Assembly (NCBI GenBank): GCA_014621425.1
Contig: JAANBB010000026.1
Span: forward strand, 150,782 to 214,781
Reading direction: 5' to 3'
DNA: 64,000 nt
DNA from: Cylindrodendrum hubeiense
Taxonomy: Eukaryota > Ascomycota > Sordariomycetes > Hypocreales > Nectriaceae
The notes under the pieces were generated by a model. The model worked only from the letters and a program-made list of their open reading frames with translations, searched no databases and was not told the DNA's origin. Shown in pieces: positions 34,400 to 47,846 of this stretch (position 1 is the stretch's first letter; each line of letters begins with the position of its first letter). The position numbers and the translations under genes were made by a program.

Positions 34400-35096
34400 G
34401 CAGACCTTTCGTTCAAGTGTCGCCAGTTTATGCCCCAGAAAGGCCGGATGGTGAGATTGGCCAAGTGAGGTTCTTGAAATGACTTGAAATAGTTAGTTCG
34501 TGTATTAGAGGCAGATCCAGGGCCACGGCTGTTCTAGTTCCGTAGAAGGACGAAGTGTTACAACCAATTTCATCTCTCTGACCCGGGCAGAGACTCGGTG
34601 GCCAGGAATGGCCAAACCGGAGCCAATTGAGATGAGACCACATATTACCGGTGATCTTGGTGATGTAATTAATTTAAGTCAACTGACATATTAAGTCAGA
34701 ATTACCCTTCGAATTTTCTAGAGTAGAATGCTCATGCGCGGGCGTCCCTTTGATGCCTTCTAGAATCCCTTCTATTCCGCCAGTGTCAATAAAAGTCAAC
34801 AGCAAAAGACTTAAAACATTTCATCTACAACTCTGGAGGTGCTGGATGCCGCCTCTTTCCAGCGACGCTTACAATATCATCAGCAATTTATTTATGGCTT
34901 CAGTCGTAGGCGCCATTCGCTTAGCAAATGAAAGTCAAGGCGAAAAGAAAAGCCTATCCCGTTCATGCCCCAATCATCCCTCTCCCCAATATGTCTTATT
35001 TTTAGATGGACTTCGGGGCTCGCCTTGGAACAATAGTGTGGTGTATTCGTCATCGCGATGCATCACCTCCATCCCAGGGCTCGCTTCCTTGGTATA

Positions 35097-35104
35097 TGAC
35101 GTCA
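35097..35104. promoter_or_regulatory. CRE/ATF palindrome TGACGTCA
   Basis: A perfect TGACGTCA lies about 112 bp before the ATG of the 29-residue-repeat protein. This is the consensus for bZIP ATF/CREB factors (AtfA in fungi, a stress and conidial regulator), so stress- or spore-linked expression of that gene is plausible. Occupancy is inference. Confidence 0.5.
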
Positions 35105-35215
35105 TCGTTACGTCTCCAACGGCGATCATTATTGAGCTGGTCACTATATCAGTGGTAATGTTTCCAAACCCAATTTACATGCCTCTTGTCATCGATTCTT
35201 CATTACACGATTTCA

Positions 35216-35638
35216 ATGGCGCAACAAGAGGCTACATGCATCATGGCGGAGCAAAATCGCTTCGGTACTTCAATCGAGAGCAAGGCTAAGAACTCGCCCC
35301 CAAGCGATTTCGCCAAGCGATTACCCAAAGCATCCGGTGCTGAACAACATATCAATGACACCCAGTTTGGAAATAAGGACCCCTCAACCGACAATACGAT
35401 GAGCAGATTGTCCAAAGAATCAGGGGCACAGCAAGACGTATATGGGTCGCACTTTAGTGGAAAGATGCCGTCTCTAAGAGATGTTATGGATAAGCTGCCG
35501 AAGGGATCTGGGGCTGAACAAGACATTCATGGCTCCCACTTCGGCAACAAAGGGTCGTCAGAGAATGGCATTTCGTCCAAGTTACCTCGAACATCTGGTG
35601 CAGAGCAAGATGTCTACGCTTCACATTTTTCCAAGTAG
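35216..35638 (+). CDS. Small hydrophilic protein with four 29-residue tandem repeats
   Basis: This is one exon of 140 aa from the ATG at 35216; ATGs at 35186 and 35243 are alternatives. After a 34-residue leader, four units begin at residues 35, 64, 93 and 122, an exact 29-residue period. Each starts [RK]L[PS][KR]xSGA[EQ]Q and ends near xxF. The fourth is cut off after SHFSK by the stop. The protein is strongly polar, low in Cys and Trp, and probably disordered. I do not recognise the family. The CRE-like palindrome upstream and the composition suggest a stress or conidial protein (inference). Confidence 0.65.
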   Translation: MAQQEATCIMAEQNRFGTSIESKAKNSPPSDFAKRLPKASGAEQHINDTQFGNKDPSTDNTMSRLSKESGAQQDVYGSHFSGKMPSLRDVMDKLPKGSGAEQDIHGSHFGNKGSSENGISSKLPRTSGAEQDVYASHFSK

Positions 35639-36471
35639 ATGCGGAATGGTGGGGTTTCAAACTTGAAAGAGTACCAGCGTCATATTTAGTAGAACGCCCG
35701 TGAAAATCGAAAAAAGATTTCACCTGTTAAAGCAGATATTTTCACACGTAAGCATTGAAGAGATGGTATCTCACTCCGTCTGGAGAAGCCTCGTTGTCAA
35801 CGTGTAGCCCTGTCGCCCTTATTAGTGTAGTCAGTTAATGTTTGCTACATACACCAGTCTGCCTCGATCAAGAAGCTGAGACTGGAAAGTTTGTCGTAAC
35901 CTGACCGTAAGCCGAGTTCGAGGTAGTGGACAGGAATTCAGCTACTGCACCAAGTTGTACCATTTTGCCAGAATGTATCGGTTGGCGTTTCGGTCTTCGG
36001 ATTTGTGGTTTGTCTGTCATGCCTGAACCTATCTACCAATGAGTGTGACTGTGAAAGTCATCCTTCCTTCCTATTTCTCCCTGGGATAAACGTAGTGGCG
36101 ACCGAAGAGATCTTCCACTGACTGGAAATTCTCCTGCGAGCATCATTACAGCTGTGATGCTCAATGCCCCTGCACATCTTTCGGCCTTACTTTAGCCCGT
36201 CATGGAACCGGGTGGGTCCAAGTGCAGGCCGTGGAACTGGCTGTGCCAGGACGTGACAGTCAGGAGCTGCAGCACGGCCTGCGAGGTAGTGCGTGCTTTA
36301 CCAAAGATGCCAATAACGGAAGTGGAAGTGCGTTAGCTACGATATCTCACGTGTCACACGCATGATCAGTCTGCTACGTGTACATAAATACTCACCACCC
36401 TGACCAACCTGATGTAAGACTCTATTGTTATTCTCTATTCTTACTTCTTTCTCAAGTGATACCCAGCTAGC
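35639..36471. other. Intergenic: promoter of the methyltransferase gene
   Basis: This 833-bp region has a TATA-like TACATAAATA at about 36381, some 90 bp before the ATG. No gene is seen. Confidence 0.4.
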
Positions 36472-37212
36472 ATGGGCCCCTCACCCAATGCTGGATCAAT
36501 TCGGTTTACCCCTTTCGTTCTTCTGATCTACGATTGGTATGTCATTCGAATTTCAGCCCCGCGGGTTTGGAACTGCTCCACCGAAAAGTTCCTACTCCCT
36601 TTCTTTAGAGAGAATTTCTCGAAGCGCCATCTTGACATTGGAGTCGGAAATGGCTACTTTCCCATCACCGCTCTAACCGATATCCAAAAATCTGAAGGGG
36701 TGCAGAGGAACCAGCAAATAACCCTCGTGGACTTGAGCCAGCACTCCCTGGATGCAGCCAAGCAGCGCATCTTGTCTCATCACCCGAAGGTAGATGTTCG
36801 GGCGGTTCTTGCAGACGCCGTACAGCCAATGCCTGCAGCGCTACAGGGTGAGCTGTTTGACTCAGCATCACAGTATCTTTTACTTCATCACATGCCCGGA
36901 CCGACAGCACACAAGGCCCAAGCTTTTCGTGTTGCGAAACAGCATCTGTCAGATGACGGTGTACTCTTTGGAGCAACAGTATTGGGAAAGGTGTGGGAAA
37001 AGGCACCCAATGGTTACAGAGTGAAGACTGAGAAGAAAATGAGCGGTCTCGCGTCGTTCGCATTGGGATTTTATAACAATAGAGGGATATTTGATAATTA
37101 CGGAGAGGACCCTGGTGTATTTGAGGATGTTTTGAGGGAAGAGTTCAAGGAGGTAGAAACACATATTGTGGGCATGGTGTTTTTCTTCAAGGCCAGGGGA
37201 CCACGCAGATAG
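36472..37212 (+). CDS. Class I SAM-dependent methyltransferase (secondary-metabolite type)
   Basis: This is a single exon of 246 aa. The N-terminus FTPFVLLIYDWYVIRISAPR is typical of a fungal small-molecule methyltransferase group. SAM motif I is HLDIGVGNGYF, followed by an acidic strand end (ITLVDLS) and a C-terminal strand (EVETHIVGMVFFFKAR). There is no obvious signal peptide. Proteins like this O-, N- or S-methylate metabolites. The gene sits 1.3 kb upstream of the HR-PKS on the same strand, so tailoring of the polyketide is the likeliest role. The acceptor atom is unknown. Confidence 0.8.
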   Translation: MGPSPNAGSIRFTPFVLLIYDWYVIRISAPRVWNCSTEKFLLPFFRENFSKRHLDIGVGNGYFPITALTDIQKSEGVQRNQQITLVDLSQHSLDAAKQRILSHHPKVDVRAVLADAVQPMPAALQGELFDSASQYLLLHHMPGPTAHKAQAFRVAKQHLSDDGVLFGATVLGKVWEKAPNGYRVKTEKKMSGLASFALGFYNNRGIFDNYGEDPGVFEDVLREEFKEVETHIVGMVFFFKARGPRR

Positions 37213-38490
37213 ATATGAGAAAGCTAAGCGGTGAATGTCTACTATACCATGTTTACTTCCTTCAATCTCGAGCCTAGTAAGCGTCATCTGCCCTCCGAGA
37301 TTTCCGGAAAGAATCATCTGGTCGTTGAAAACTGGGCATCAGATCGACTGGTGCGTCGGTTCCCAGAAGATTATGAGGAAGCGAGGTGCACACGAAACCT
37401 GTAAGACGCTATATGCTATTCCATACAGCATTAGCGTCACTCGCGTATGATTCTCGAGCTAAATTTATGTCCGTAAACTTGCAGCAAACTTCTGCAACAC
37501 CCTGGATCCATGAGGCCGTCTCATTGGCTAGGAAGTCGATTGCCTAACAGCATCTGCTGGGCCATTGCCTGCCCCTACCGATAGGCAGACACCTTTCGGG
37601 CCGCAAGTGTCCCAGGCCTAAAGTACGCAGGTTTCGGGGCTCATGTATCGGCCCTGGAGATCATTAGCATACTGGTAGTGGTAACCAACTAATCAGCTTT
37701 TGACACGGAGTGGTTCGACTCAGCTAGCATATTTGTCATGACATGGTTGCAGGAACTAGTATCGCCAATCCCTGTATAGCGTGATGCGGTGAGGTCCGGT
37801 GCATCCGTTGACCGCCCAGTGTATTTCATTGACAGTCATTTCATGAACCAGTTCCCTGGGGGCATATCAGAGCCTAGAGCTCTACCCGGGTAAAGGATTC
37901 GCAAGCCGGTGACAGGTGTGGGGGCTTGCAGTAGCCGTTGGAACCCATTGGGTACCGGCTACAAACTATGGATCCATACCTTTGAAGATAGCCGGCCCCG
38001 CTCTGCGCTGGCAAGTCACCCGAAATGGCTAGTTAATGTTGCATCTGACATGAACCTGAGTTGTCCCCAGAACAGGTCTGCGGCCACGGCAGGGTCGGTG
38101 ACTGTCCATCGGGCCATGGAAGCAACGACAAGGCCTCACCTGCTTCAATCCCAATGGTGGAGTACCCGTATATCAAACTGAATATAGCTCAATATGGAGA
38201 CAATTTTGCGACTAAAAGCTAGCGTGGCCTTGGACATAGGCCGCTCATTAGTTCGATTCTGGTAATCAGATGTTAGTTGCATGAGCCGTGTTCCACACTT
38301 AAATTGACGACATGTGGGTGATATAGTGTGATTACCGGGACGTGGAAGTTGCCATGATCGGATCTGTCTGGTCATCATTACCCTTATCCACTAAACTACC
38401 TAACCCTCTTCATCTGTATCTTCCGGGAAACAGGAGACGATCATATCAATTGTATTTGTTTGCTAAGCTACATTCTTCACTTAGATAATC
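37213..38490. other. Intergenic: promoter region of the HR-PKS
   Basis: These 1.3 kb separate the methyltransferase from the PKS. Short ORFs at 37235-37450 and 37909-38181 have no features. No clear operator was found. Confidence 0.4.
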
Positions 38491-41400
38491 ATGAGTGAGC
38501 ACGAAGCATCATCCGACTGCAGGTCAAAAACACCTCCTTCGCCAGAATGTTCCTGCGAAGCTAGTCCCAATAGCGCCCCGAGAAGGAATGGCGTTGGGGT
38601 AGGTGGAATTGGTCAAGCATTCCCTTTGCCCGATGTTGCTATTTGCGGAATTGGGCTACGCCTTCCTGGAGGCATCCGCAACGGGGAAAGCTTTTGGGAC
38701 TTCTTACACGACGGCCAAGATGCGCGGAGCACAATTCCCGCCAGCCGTTATAACCTGGAAGGGTTCGATGACAGCTTAGGAGGGAAAGATGCTGTCAAGG
38801 TCAAATATGGATATTTCTTGGAAGAGGACCTGTCAGCTCTGGACGCCTCCTTCTTCACATTGACAAGGAACGAGTTGGAAAAGACTGATCCCCAGCAGCG
38901 ATTACTCCTCGAGGTGACACAGGAGTGTCTAGAGGATGCGGGAGAAGTCAACTATCGAGGCGAACTCATTGGGTGCTATGTGGGGACATTTGGGGAAGAC
39001 TGGCTAATGATGAGCGCGAAGGAGTCTCAACAAGCGGGTGGCTACACAGTTACTGGACATGCTGATCTTATGATGGCGAATCGTGTGTCATACGAGTATG
39101 ATTTTCGAGGCCCGAGGTAAGACATTGAAATTTTAATTCACATTGTTGAGCCTAATATTTCACCATTAGCATGGTCATCAGGACAGGTTGTTCATCCTCC
39201 CTTCTCGGTCTCCACGAAGCTTTCCGTGCCATTCAAGCCGGTGATGCCACTGCAGCAATCGTGGCAGGCACCAGTTTGATAACAACTCCTACGCTTACAG
39301 CTACAATGTCTGCGGGAGAAGTACTTGCTACAGACGGATCATGCAAGACATTTGATGCCAGTGCAAATGGATATGCTAGAGCTGAAGCTATTACCGCTGT
39401 GTACGTCAAACGCCTTGACGATGCTCTTCGGGATGGAAATCCGATCCGGGCTGTCATCAGGGGCACAGCCACGAACTGCGACGGCAAAAGTCAAAGCCTG
39501 GTAACACCGAATGGGATTGCTCAGGAGGCACTCATTCGAAAGGCATACAAGGACGCCGGTTTGGATCCCCGAGACACGGCATTTATGGAGGTACGTGCCT
39601 AATCCCTATCAACCTGAAGCACTAAGTTGAGAGAGTTGCCACGTAGTGTCATGGCACTGGGACTGCTACGGGAGACCCCATTGAAACCACGGCAGTGGGT
39701 AAGGTGTTTGGTGATGAAGGGGTCTACATTGGCTCAGTAAAGCCGAACATGGGACATTCGGAAGGTTCGGCGGGAATTACATCAGTAATCAAGTCCATCC
39801 TGGCCCTTCAGCATAAGATCATTCCGCCAAACATCAAGTTCAACAACCCTAATCCTCGGAGTACGTAATGGTATCAGGGGTTTTACTCCTGCTTCGAGAA
39901 TTATTGCTAATGCGGCAATTTAGTTCCCTTCTCAAAGTATAAACTGATGGTCCCGGTTGTTCCGACGCCCTTTCCACCTGACCGACGAGAGAGGGTCAGC
40001 ATCAACTCATTCGGCATCGGTGGCAGCAATGCCCATGTAAGAGCTTCTTCCTTTCCCTTCTTCACAGAAATATGAGGACCCTAACATCACCTCAGGTGAT
40101 TCTGGACTCTTATCCCCAATTCAGCGAAATAGATCAGGTTGAGAGGAGTCTGCAAGACGCCAATGAAAAGAGTAGCCAAGTGGTTCCCAAGCCCGAATTG
40201 CTCCTGTTTTCAGCCAATACCGAATCATCGTTAAGTGAACAGATCAGTCGTCATCGAGACTGGATCCTCCACAATCCAGGGTTAAGCTTCAACATGGCCT
40301 ACACTAGGGCCATGCACAGAGAACAGCTACCTCACAGAGCTTTCGCCATTATTGATCAACATGAGTTTCTAGAAGTGCCTGGAGTGAGTAAAGCTCCACA
40401 GGTGGCACCGCCCGTTTTCGCCGTGTTCAGTGGTCAAGGAGCTCAGTGGCCAGAAATGTGCAGTGAATTAATTCTGAAGGACGTCAATTTCCGCAATGAC
40501 ATCTTGAGTATGGATCAGAAACTGAAAAAACTACACTATCCGCCTCCATGGAACCTAATGGGTACGTAGCATCCTATTCCACATATAGTGTCTCTGCACT
40601 TGCTAATCCCAGCTTCCAGATGAACTCCTAAAGCCAAGCGGATCCAGTAACATCCACAAAGCAGAGTTGTCGCAACCACTCTGCACAGCGATACAAATCG
40701 CCCTCTTCAATAACTTCGCGAGGGTAGGGTTCACACCAGGTGCTGTTGTCGGGCATTCTAGTGGAGAAATCGCTGCTGCGTATGCTTCTGGTCATATTTC
40801 AATGGCAGATGCAATCACTATTGCCTACTACCGTGGCTACGTTGCAACACGGCAAACGCTTACCGGAGCTATGGCAGCTGTGGGCATGGGAGCTTCTGAT
40901 TTGTCCGAATACTTGTGCAAAGGCGTCGTTGTTGCATGTGAGAACAGCCCGAACAGCTCCACCATCTCGGGAGATGCAGGCAAGGTCCGTGAAGTCGTTG
41001 AGGCTATCAAAAAGGACCTGCCAGACATGTTCGCTCGGGAATTGAAGGTTGGAATAGCATATCATTCTGGTAAATTTTCTTCAACGCCTCCCTATCACGT
41101 GTAGTAACTAACAGTACAGAACACATGGTGGCTTTGAGTGCCGAGTATCAAGTGTTACTTGAAGCTGAACTGGGAGCATCCCAGATTTCAGGCCCTCATC
41201 CTAGGATCCCATTTTTTTCTTCAGTCACGGGAAAGCTCATAGATGATGGACTTGGGAGTCCGGCATACTGGGTCACTAACCTCACGTCTCCAGTGAGGTT
41301 TTCATTATCGGTATCCAACTTGATTGCTCTCAACAAGGACGGAATTTTCTTGGAAATTGGTCCACATTCCACCCTCGCTGGTCCCTTGCGGCAAATTTGC

Positions 41401-44400
41401 GCAGCAATCCCCCGGAGTTTTAATTACGTCTCAACTCTAAGTCGTGGCAAAGACTCCATGGTCAGCTTTCTCTCGGCGATAGGGAAACTATACCAAGAGG
41501 GTGTTACATTGGACTTCAAAGACATGTTCCCAGGTGGAAAGGCTCTTTCAGGATTGCCAACATATCCCTGGGATCACAATGCATCTTACTGGTACGAAAG
41601 TCGCGTTTCTAGAGGTTGGAGAAGTCGGCAATACCCGCACCACTGTCTCCTGGGCGCTCGAACGTTGGAAGGGTCAGACACCGAACCTCAGTGGCGTAAC
41701 ATTCTTCAAGTCGAGGATGAGCCTTGGCTATTTGACCATAAAATCCAGCACGACATCGTATTTCCTTTCGCAGGGTACGTTACAGTTGCTGGCGAGGCAG
41801 CGAGACAGCTGATGCACGCCTCACATGAGGACGGTTATCATCTCCGACACGTCGTCGCCCACGCGGCCCTCCTTTTATCCACGTCGGCACCAACAGAACT
41901 TATGACAACTCTCAAACGTCACCAACTCAATGACAACGAGGATTCCGATTGGTTTGAGTTCTCCATCCTGTCATTTAAAGGTTCGGCATGGGTGAAGCAT
42001 TGTGACGGACAGGTGGCTATTCTGAAGAGCATGCCCCCGAGCCAGTGGAAGCCCGAGACTTTACCAAGGACTGTGGACTGCGCTCGGATCTATAAAAATC
42101 TCGCCAGAGCTGGATTTGTGTACGGACCCGAGTTCCGCGGCCTCCAAGAAATCACATCATCCGTCACGGAGGAGCTGGCCATCGGCCAGGTTGTCAACAG
42201 AAGCCAACAGAGTCGCACTCCGTTCACCTTGCACCCGGCTACGATAGATGCCTGTCTGCAACTACAGCTCGTTGCAAGAGCCAAGGGAATTGAGCGTCAG
42301 ATTACAGACTTGTGTGTTCCAACCTTAATTGAGGACCTCCAGATTGGGCCAGGGGCCGATGTCATGTGGGCCAAAGCCTGGAACCAGTACGGCAATAAGG
42401 ATTTACCGTGTGTCGAGTGCATCGCAGATGGAAAATTGGTCTTGCGCGCCTCTGGTATTGAGTTTCGTCCTTTAGGCGATGACAAGAGTTCCGAGACGGT
42501 CGACGTCCATGCTGCGGCAAGGCTCAGGTGGCTCCCAGACTTTGACTTCGTGGATATCTCTACTCTCTTCACACCACCTGACTCGGACAGAATTGAGGCT
42601 CAGCTGCAAGAAGAACTTGGACTCATTCTGATTCTAGAGACAACAGAAAGGATCAGGTATCTCCAGCCATGTCAGCCTCATTTTGCCAAGTTCCGAGATT
42701 GGATGAACCAACAAATCGGCTGTGCTATAGCGAGCAAGTACAAGCTTGTTGATGAGCCTGAGCGATATCTGAGGCTTTCAAGGAAAGAGAGACAAGAAAT
42801 GATTACTGAACGGACCGAAGCACTGCTGAAGCTCCCAAAGAAGGCCTTAACAATTGGATTGAGGCTGATCTTTGACAATATTGAGAAAATATTCACTGGC
42901 GATGCCGACACCCTCGATATCCTCCTGGAAGGTAACGTCCTGGCAAGCATATACGACGTTATGGGATTTGATTACTCCAGATTCATTGGCCTTTTGGCTC
43001 ATACAAGACCAAACCTCCGGATTCTTGAGGTTGGAGCTGGAACTGGCGGGACTACCGAGACCATTCTTAAAAGCCTTGCCAATGCAGGTGGAATGCCCGC
43101 ATTTTCCACCTATACCTTTACAGACGTCTCTGCTGGCTTTTTCCCAGCCGCCAGAAATCGTTTCGCGCATTCATCCAACATGGAGTTCAAGGTTTTTGAC
43201 ATTACCAAGGATCCAGGAGAGCAAGGGTTCAAGGATGACTCGTATGATCTGATAATTGCATCAAACGTCCTCCATGCAACACCTTCTTTGCGACAGACTT
43301 TGGGCAACTTGCAGCCTTTGCTCAAGTCGGACGGAATGCTTGTCATGACTGAACTCTGTTCTCTGTCTCGTACGTCAAACTATATTTTTGGTAACTTTGC
43401 AGGTTGGTGGCTGGGGGGGGATGATGGTCGGCCAGATCAACCATATGTCCCAGTCTCACGATGGGATGAAGATCTCAAGGCTGTTGGCTTCACAGGCGTC
43501 GATGCCGCCTGTTACGACGATGACGAGCCATACAGACACATCGCCGTGATAGTGTCCAGAAAACAGGTCAAGGAGGCTGCAAAGAAAATCAAGGTTGCCA
43601 TTCTATCAGACAACCACGAAACCCAAATTGCTCGCACGCTGGCTGCTTCAGTCCAGGGGCAAGGCTGGGAGTCAGGACTCTATAAACTTGGGGACGCCCT
43701 CCCTCAGGATCACCACATCATATCCTGCCTGGATCTTGAAACCAACTTCTTTGAAAACATTACAGCCGAGGCACTTGCTTCTTTCCAAAAGTTCCTCGCC
43801 TCCATGGGCTCTCAGAAACTGTTGTGGCTAACATCTCCGGCTCAAGTCAAATGCCAAACTCCTTCTTCGGCGCAGAGTCTCGGAGTGGCTCGGACGATTC
43901 GGTCAGAGCTCGGTGTGTCTTTTCATACCCTCGAGATTGATCAAAAGGAAGCCGAGTTTGGCTCACTAGTTGCCGGGGTCTTCCGCAAAATATGTGCTGA
44001 GGAAGACAAAGATGGTCTAGAATCTGACAAGGAATTCGTCGTCGACAGTGGGGTTATCTGCATCGGAAGATATCACCCGTTTTCGCTCCTCGACGAAGTA
44101 TGTCAAAAGAGCAACAAAGACGGAACGCAGATGATGAAGTCGCTGGACATTGACCAGCCAGGTATGCTGGAAACATTGGTCTGGAAAAGCTATCCAATTC
44201 CCGAAAGCATCCCGGAGGCCCATGTGGAAATCGAGGTCCGGTCCGCTGGTCTCAACTTCCGCGATGTGGTCTATGCGATGGGGTTAATCTCGTCGGGACG
44301 ATCGCGAGCTCCTTTAGGGATGGAAGTATCGGGTACAGTGCGGCGAGTAGGCAACGGAGTGACAGGGCTCGCAGTAGGCGACCGGGTCATGTCGTTTACC

Positions 44401-46477
44401 TATGAAGGTGGCTTTTCGACGCATGTGGTTGTCGCCGACCATTTCGTGGTCAAAATTCCCGAGGGGATGAGCTTTGAAGAGGCTGCAACGATACAAGGCT
44501 GCTTCGCGACTGTGGTGTACGCCTTAATAGATATCGGTAGGTTGCAGAAAGGGATGACCGTGCTCATTCACTCGGCCTGCGGCGGTGTTGGACTGGCCGC
44601 TATCCAGGTCATCCAAATGATGGGCGGTGAAATATTTGCGACTGTTGGCAGTGAGAAGAAGAGGCAGCATTTGATGACAAACTACGACATTCCCGGGGAC
44701 CACATATTCTATTCACGAGATTCTTCTTTCCTTGAGGGCGTGATGCAGCAAACTGCCGGAACCGGCGTTGAGCTCGTTCTAAACTCGCTTCCGGGAGAGC
44801 TCCTGCATGCATCTTGGAAATGCGTCGCAAAGAGCGGCACGTTGCTGGAGTTGGGGAAACGTGACCTTGCGGGGTATGGCAAGCTCGACCTGAGTCATTT
44901 CCTGAACAATCGATCGTATTGTGGTGTGGATGTAGCATACCTGCTTCGAAACAAACCGTTGATCATTCGAGAGTAAGTTGAAGGGCACCTCTTCTGATAC
45001 TTTCCGCGCCCATGAATACTGACTCTGCGTTATAGTGTGCTGCAGAGAACCCTTGGGTTTTTTGAGCAAGGCTTGCTGCGCCCATTGGACCCTGTCACTG
45101 TATTTGATGCAGCAGAAGCTCGAACAGCCTTTAGGCATCTACAAGCAGGGGACCATATCGGAAAGATCATCATGAATCTTCCGGTAGATTCCTCCAAGCT
45201 AGAAGCTTCTCCGAATGCGCAACCTGTAAAGTTCGATCCCGATTCAGCTTATCTACTCGTTGGTGGCATCAAGGGCCTAGGAAGATCTCTTGCAATCTGG
45301 CTCGCTGAAAGAGGCGCTAGGAACCTCGTGTTTCTTTCGAGAACTGCTACCGACGGTACGGCTAGTAATGCCTTGTCAGTAGAGCTACAGTCTATGGGTT
45401 GCTCCGTAACAATGGTGAAGGGAAGTGTCAATCGCCTCGAGGACGTCAAGGAGACGATTGAAGTTTCGCCGGCGCACATCAGGGGCGTCTTTCATCTTGC
45501 TATGGTACAAAGGGTGAGGATTCAACGATGAAAGCATTATAATAATCATGGCTAATCAGGACCAGGATTCTCCATTTATTGACATGAAATGGACAGATTG
45601 GATTGATGCTAATGAGCCGAAAGTCGAGGGGACTTGGAATCTACATAACGCGTTCCTAAATCACTCCCTCGACATTTTTTGGTTGGCAAGCTCGACAGTC
45701 ACGGTGGTTGATCAACCCGGACAAGGAAATTACAAAGCTGGGAGCACTTTTATTGAAGCATTCTGCCAATACAGACGCTCCCTAGGCCTGGCAGCTTCCG
45801 TGCTTTGTATCTGTCCGATCAACGATGTTGGCTTTGTGGCTGAGAATCCGTGGGCTTTCCGCAACGTGAAATTGCAGGGTCTGTACACGCTTGGAGAAAG
45901 CGAATTTCTCGAGTACGTGGAAGCATCAATTCTCAACTCTTCTCCCGAGGACTCTCCGAGCACGAGCCTTTTGGAGGCGGCGCCTTCTCCGGGGTTCCGG
46001 CCCCCGTGGGAGAGCTCTGGGCACATCATCATGGGCCTAAGATCAGAACTGCATTTAGATGATCCCAAAAATCCTACCAACTGGCGTCGAGACCGACGAA
46101 TGGGTATTTACCACAACATGCCCATGGAAGAGACTGTGCATACCCGCACCAACAGCCAGCGTGTGAAGGAGTTCCTAGAAACACTAGCGGATGGAAGCCC
46201 AGAGGTTATTTTGGGGGAAGATGCCGCGATTAGCTTCCTCGCCATTGAGACTGGCAGGAAGATCTACGACTTTCTACTTAAGCAAGATGCGGAAATCGAT
46301 CTGACGCTTAGTCTTTCACAAATGGGGTTGGATTCGCTCACGGCAATTGAGCTTAGGAGATGGTTCCGACAAACTTTCCGATTGCAAATCAGCGTGCTAG
46401 AAATGATGGGGTCGGCTTCGCTAAAGCATCTTGGGGAAATTGTGGCAGGTAAGCTGAAGGAGAAATACGCAGAATGA
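38491..46477 (+). CDS. Highly reducing type I polyketide synthase, KS-AT-DH-MT-ER-KR-ACP
   Basis: There are nine exons: 38491-39116, 39170-39590, 39647-39860, 39924-40036, 40096-40561, 40620-41069, 41120-44972, 45036-45513 and 45560-46477. All joins keep frame and give 2,512 aa. The KS has Cys216 (RTGCSSSL), His351 (ECHGTGT) and His386 (NMGHSEG). AT has Ser660 in GHSSGE. DH has His970 in [12 protein letters not shown]-methyltransferase has [13 protein letters not shown] near 1400. ER has [11 protein letters not shown] near 1806 and [10 protein letters not shown] near 1913. KR has [11 protein letters not shown] near 2120 and a Tyr in GNYKAG near 2264. ACP has Ser near 2466 in MGLDSLTA. All seven domains look intact; there is no thioesterase or reductase, so release needs a partner. 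The product should be a reduced, possibly C-methylated linear polyketide of unknown structure. Confidence 0.93.
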
Positions 46478-47846
46478 GCGAGTCATGCGAGAGCAAAGTG
46501 AAACGATAATTGCCTTTGGTTAGCTGGGTTAATCACGGAAGGTTTTCATAAATGAGTCGCAAATGGCATTGTCATTGCCATTACCCTGTGGCGCGCAAAC
46601 TTTGTAATTTATTAATGATGGACTGCATGGTCCTGCTGACCTCGTCACACGTTACCGACCCAAAATCTTAGCCATTCGTTCTAGTTTAAATGTAGACATG
46701 TGAACGTGGACGTCGCTGTTCAGTCACTTGAGGCTTCACTTGGCACTACCCTACACCCGCGCCGAGCCGACAACAATGCAGCGGTTTTCTAGAAAGAAGA
46801 GAAAAAAGAAAGAGAACTAGACGCAACCGGTCGGCGAGGGACTCTCGCTATTGTATAAAAATATTTATACAAACAACGCCATTAAGAGGGGGAGTGAGAC
46901 ATCGACATGACAACACACGCTTCACAGTGATAAGGTTGGGCTGTGTGTCGCTGTGTCGCTATGTCGCTAGGCTGGATTGGATTGCATGGCGAGGTGGTAA
47001 CGTCAGCCTGCAGACATTCGGGTTAGTGACATGGCGTTGTGTGATTCACCGACATTTGGACCAAGCCAAGTACTATGGGGCCACTACTGCCGAGCATCCC
47101 GGCTGCTGCTGACTCTGATTGCCCTCTCGCTCGGCCAAGGGGTGTCGCGTAGGTCCATTCTCTCCGGCATCAGGACAATGGCCATGGATGGAGCCATGAC
47201 AAGCGCGTCCATGGCCGGATCCATAGCTTGAATCAAACTCGACCCATTTGCGTCGCTGTGCCTCATGTAAAGCTGCACATGATCGGACCCAGCAACTTGG
47301 GACGGTTTCCGACCGCCTGTCCACCCACCCCCTGCAGACCTCCCATCATGACCGGCCGCTTCCGGGCCCAAGTCGCTTCGCTTGAGCTTGGGCGGCGCCT
47401 CGTCTCGCCGCCGCAAACACTGGTGACAGGTTATGCAAACTCTGCCGTCAGCCCTGGGACGAACCCTGTCTCAACGCCCCTCGTCCCCACTCTTCCTTCA
47501 AATCACCAGTCTCTGCCCTCTTCCCTTCTAACCAGATCGCTGGGTCGCTGTCTGAGATCCAGTAGCAATAGCAGCAGCAGGAGCGGCAGCACGCTGGCAC
47601 GGGTACGACCATCATTGCCTGAACCAATCTGTTGGGTCCCAGGCTTTCCGGTTGCGCTGCGAGCCGCCCGCCCGTCTCTCCACAGTCGCCCGCTGGTAAT
47701 CAGCTAAGACCCACGCCCGAACTGTCGGGATCCCCCTCATGCCCCTCATTTTCTCGCCCCATTCATCCATCACCCACCCTTCCCGCAGCGTGACCGCCAG
47801 TCTTGAGCCGTATTGCCCATCTACCAGTCGCCTCTGAGCACGCCAC
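46478..47846. other. Intergenic: PKS 3' region and promoter of the LaeA-like gene
   Basis: This is 1.4 kb. From about 47200 on it becomes C-rich and includes CA/GC-rich tracts, looking like a long 5' untranslated region. The overlapping ORFs at 47084-47707 on both strands look like composition artefacts. Confidence 0.4.

Larger units (their letters stand above)
33773..35215. other. Intergenic, about 1.4 kb, holding a P450 fragment and a CRE-like site
   Basis: Apart from the P450 relic at 34268-34399 and the palindrome at 35097-35104, both listed separately, I see no gene. The ORFs at 33714-34109 and 34750-35289 look like chance frames. Confidence 0.45.

Noticed and set aside
34750..35289. 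A 179-codon plus-strand ORF overlapping the repeat-protein start
   Set aside because: No recognisable features, and it overlaps the better-supported repeat protein in another frame.
37700..37735. A GGTTCGACTC sequence resembling a tRNA B box
   Set aside because: No matching A box or acceptor stem around it.
47084..47707. Overlapping ORFs on both strands upstream of the LaeA-like gene
   Set aside because: C-rich leader-like sequence; no domain or codon pattern supports a gene.
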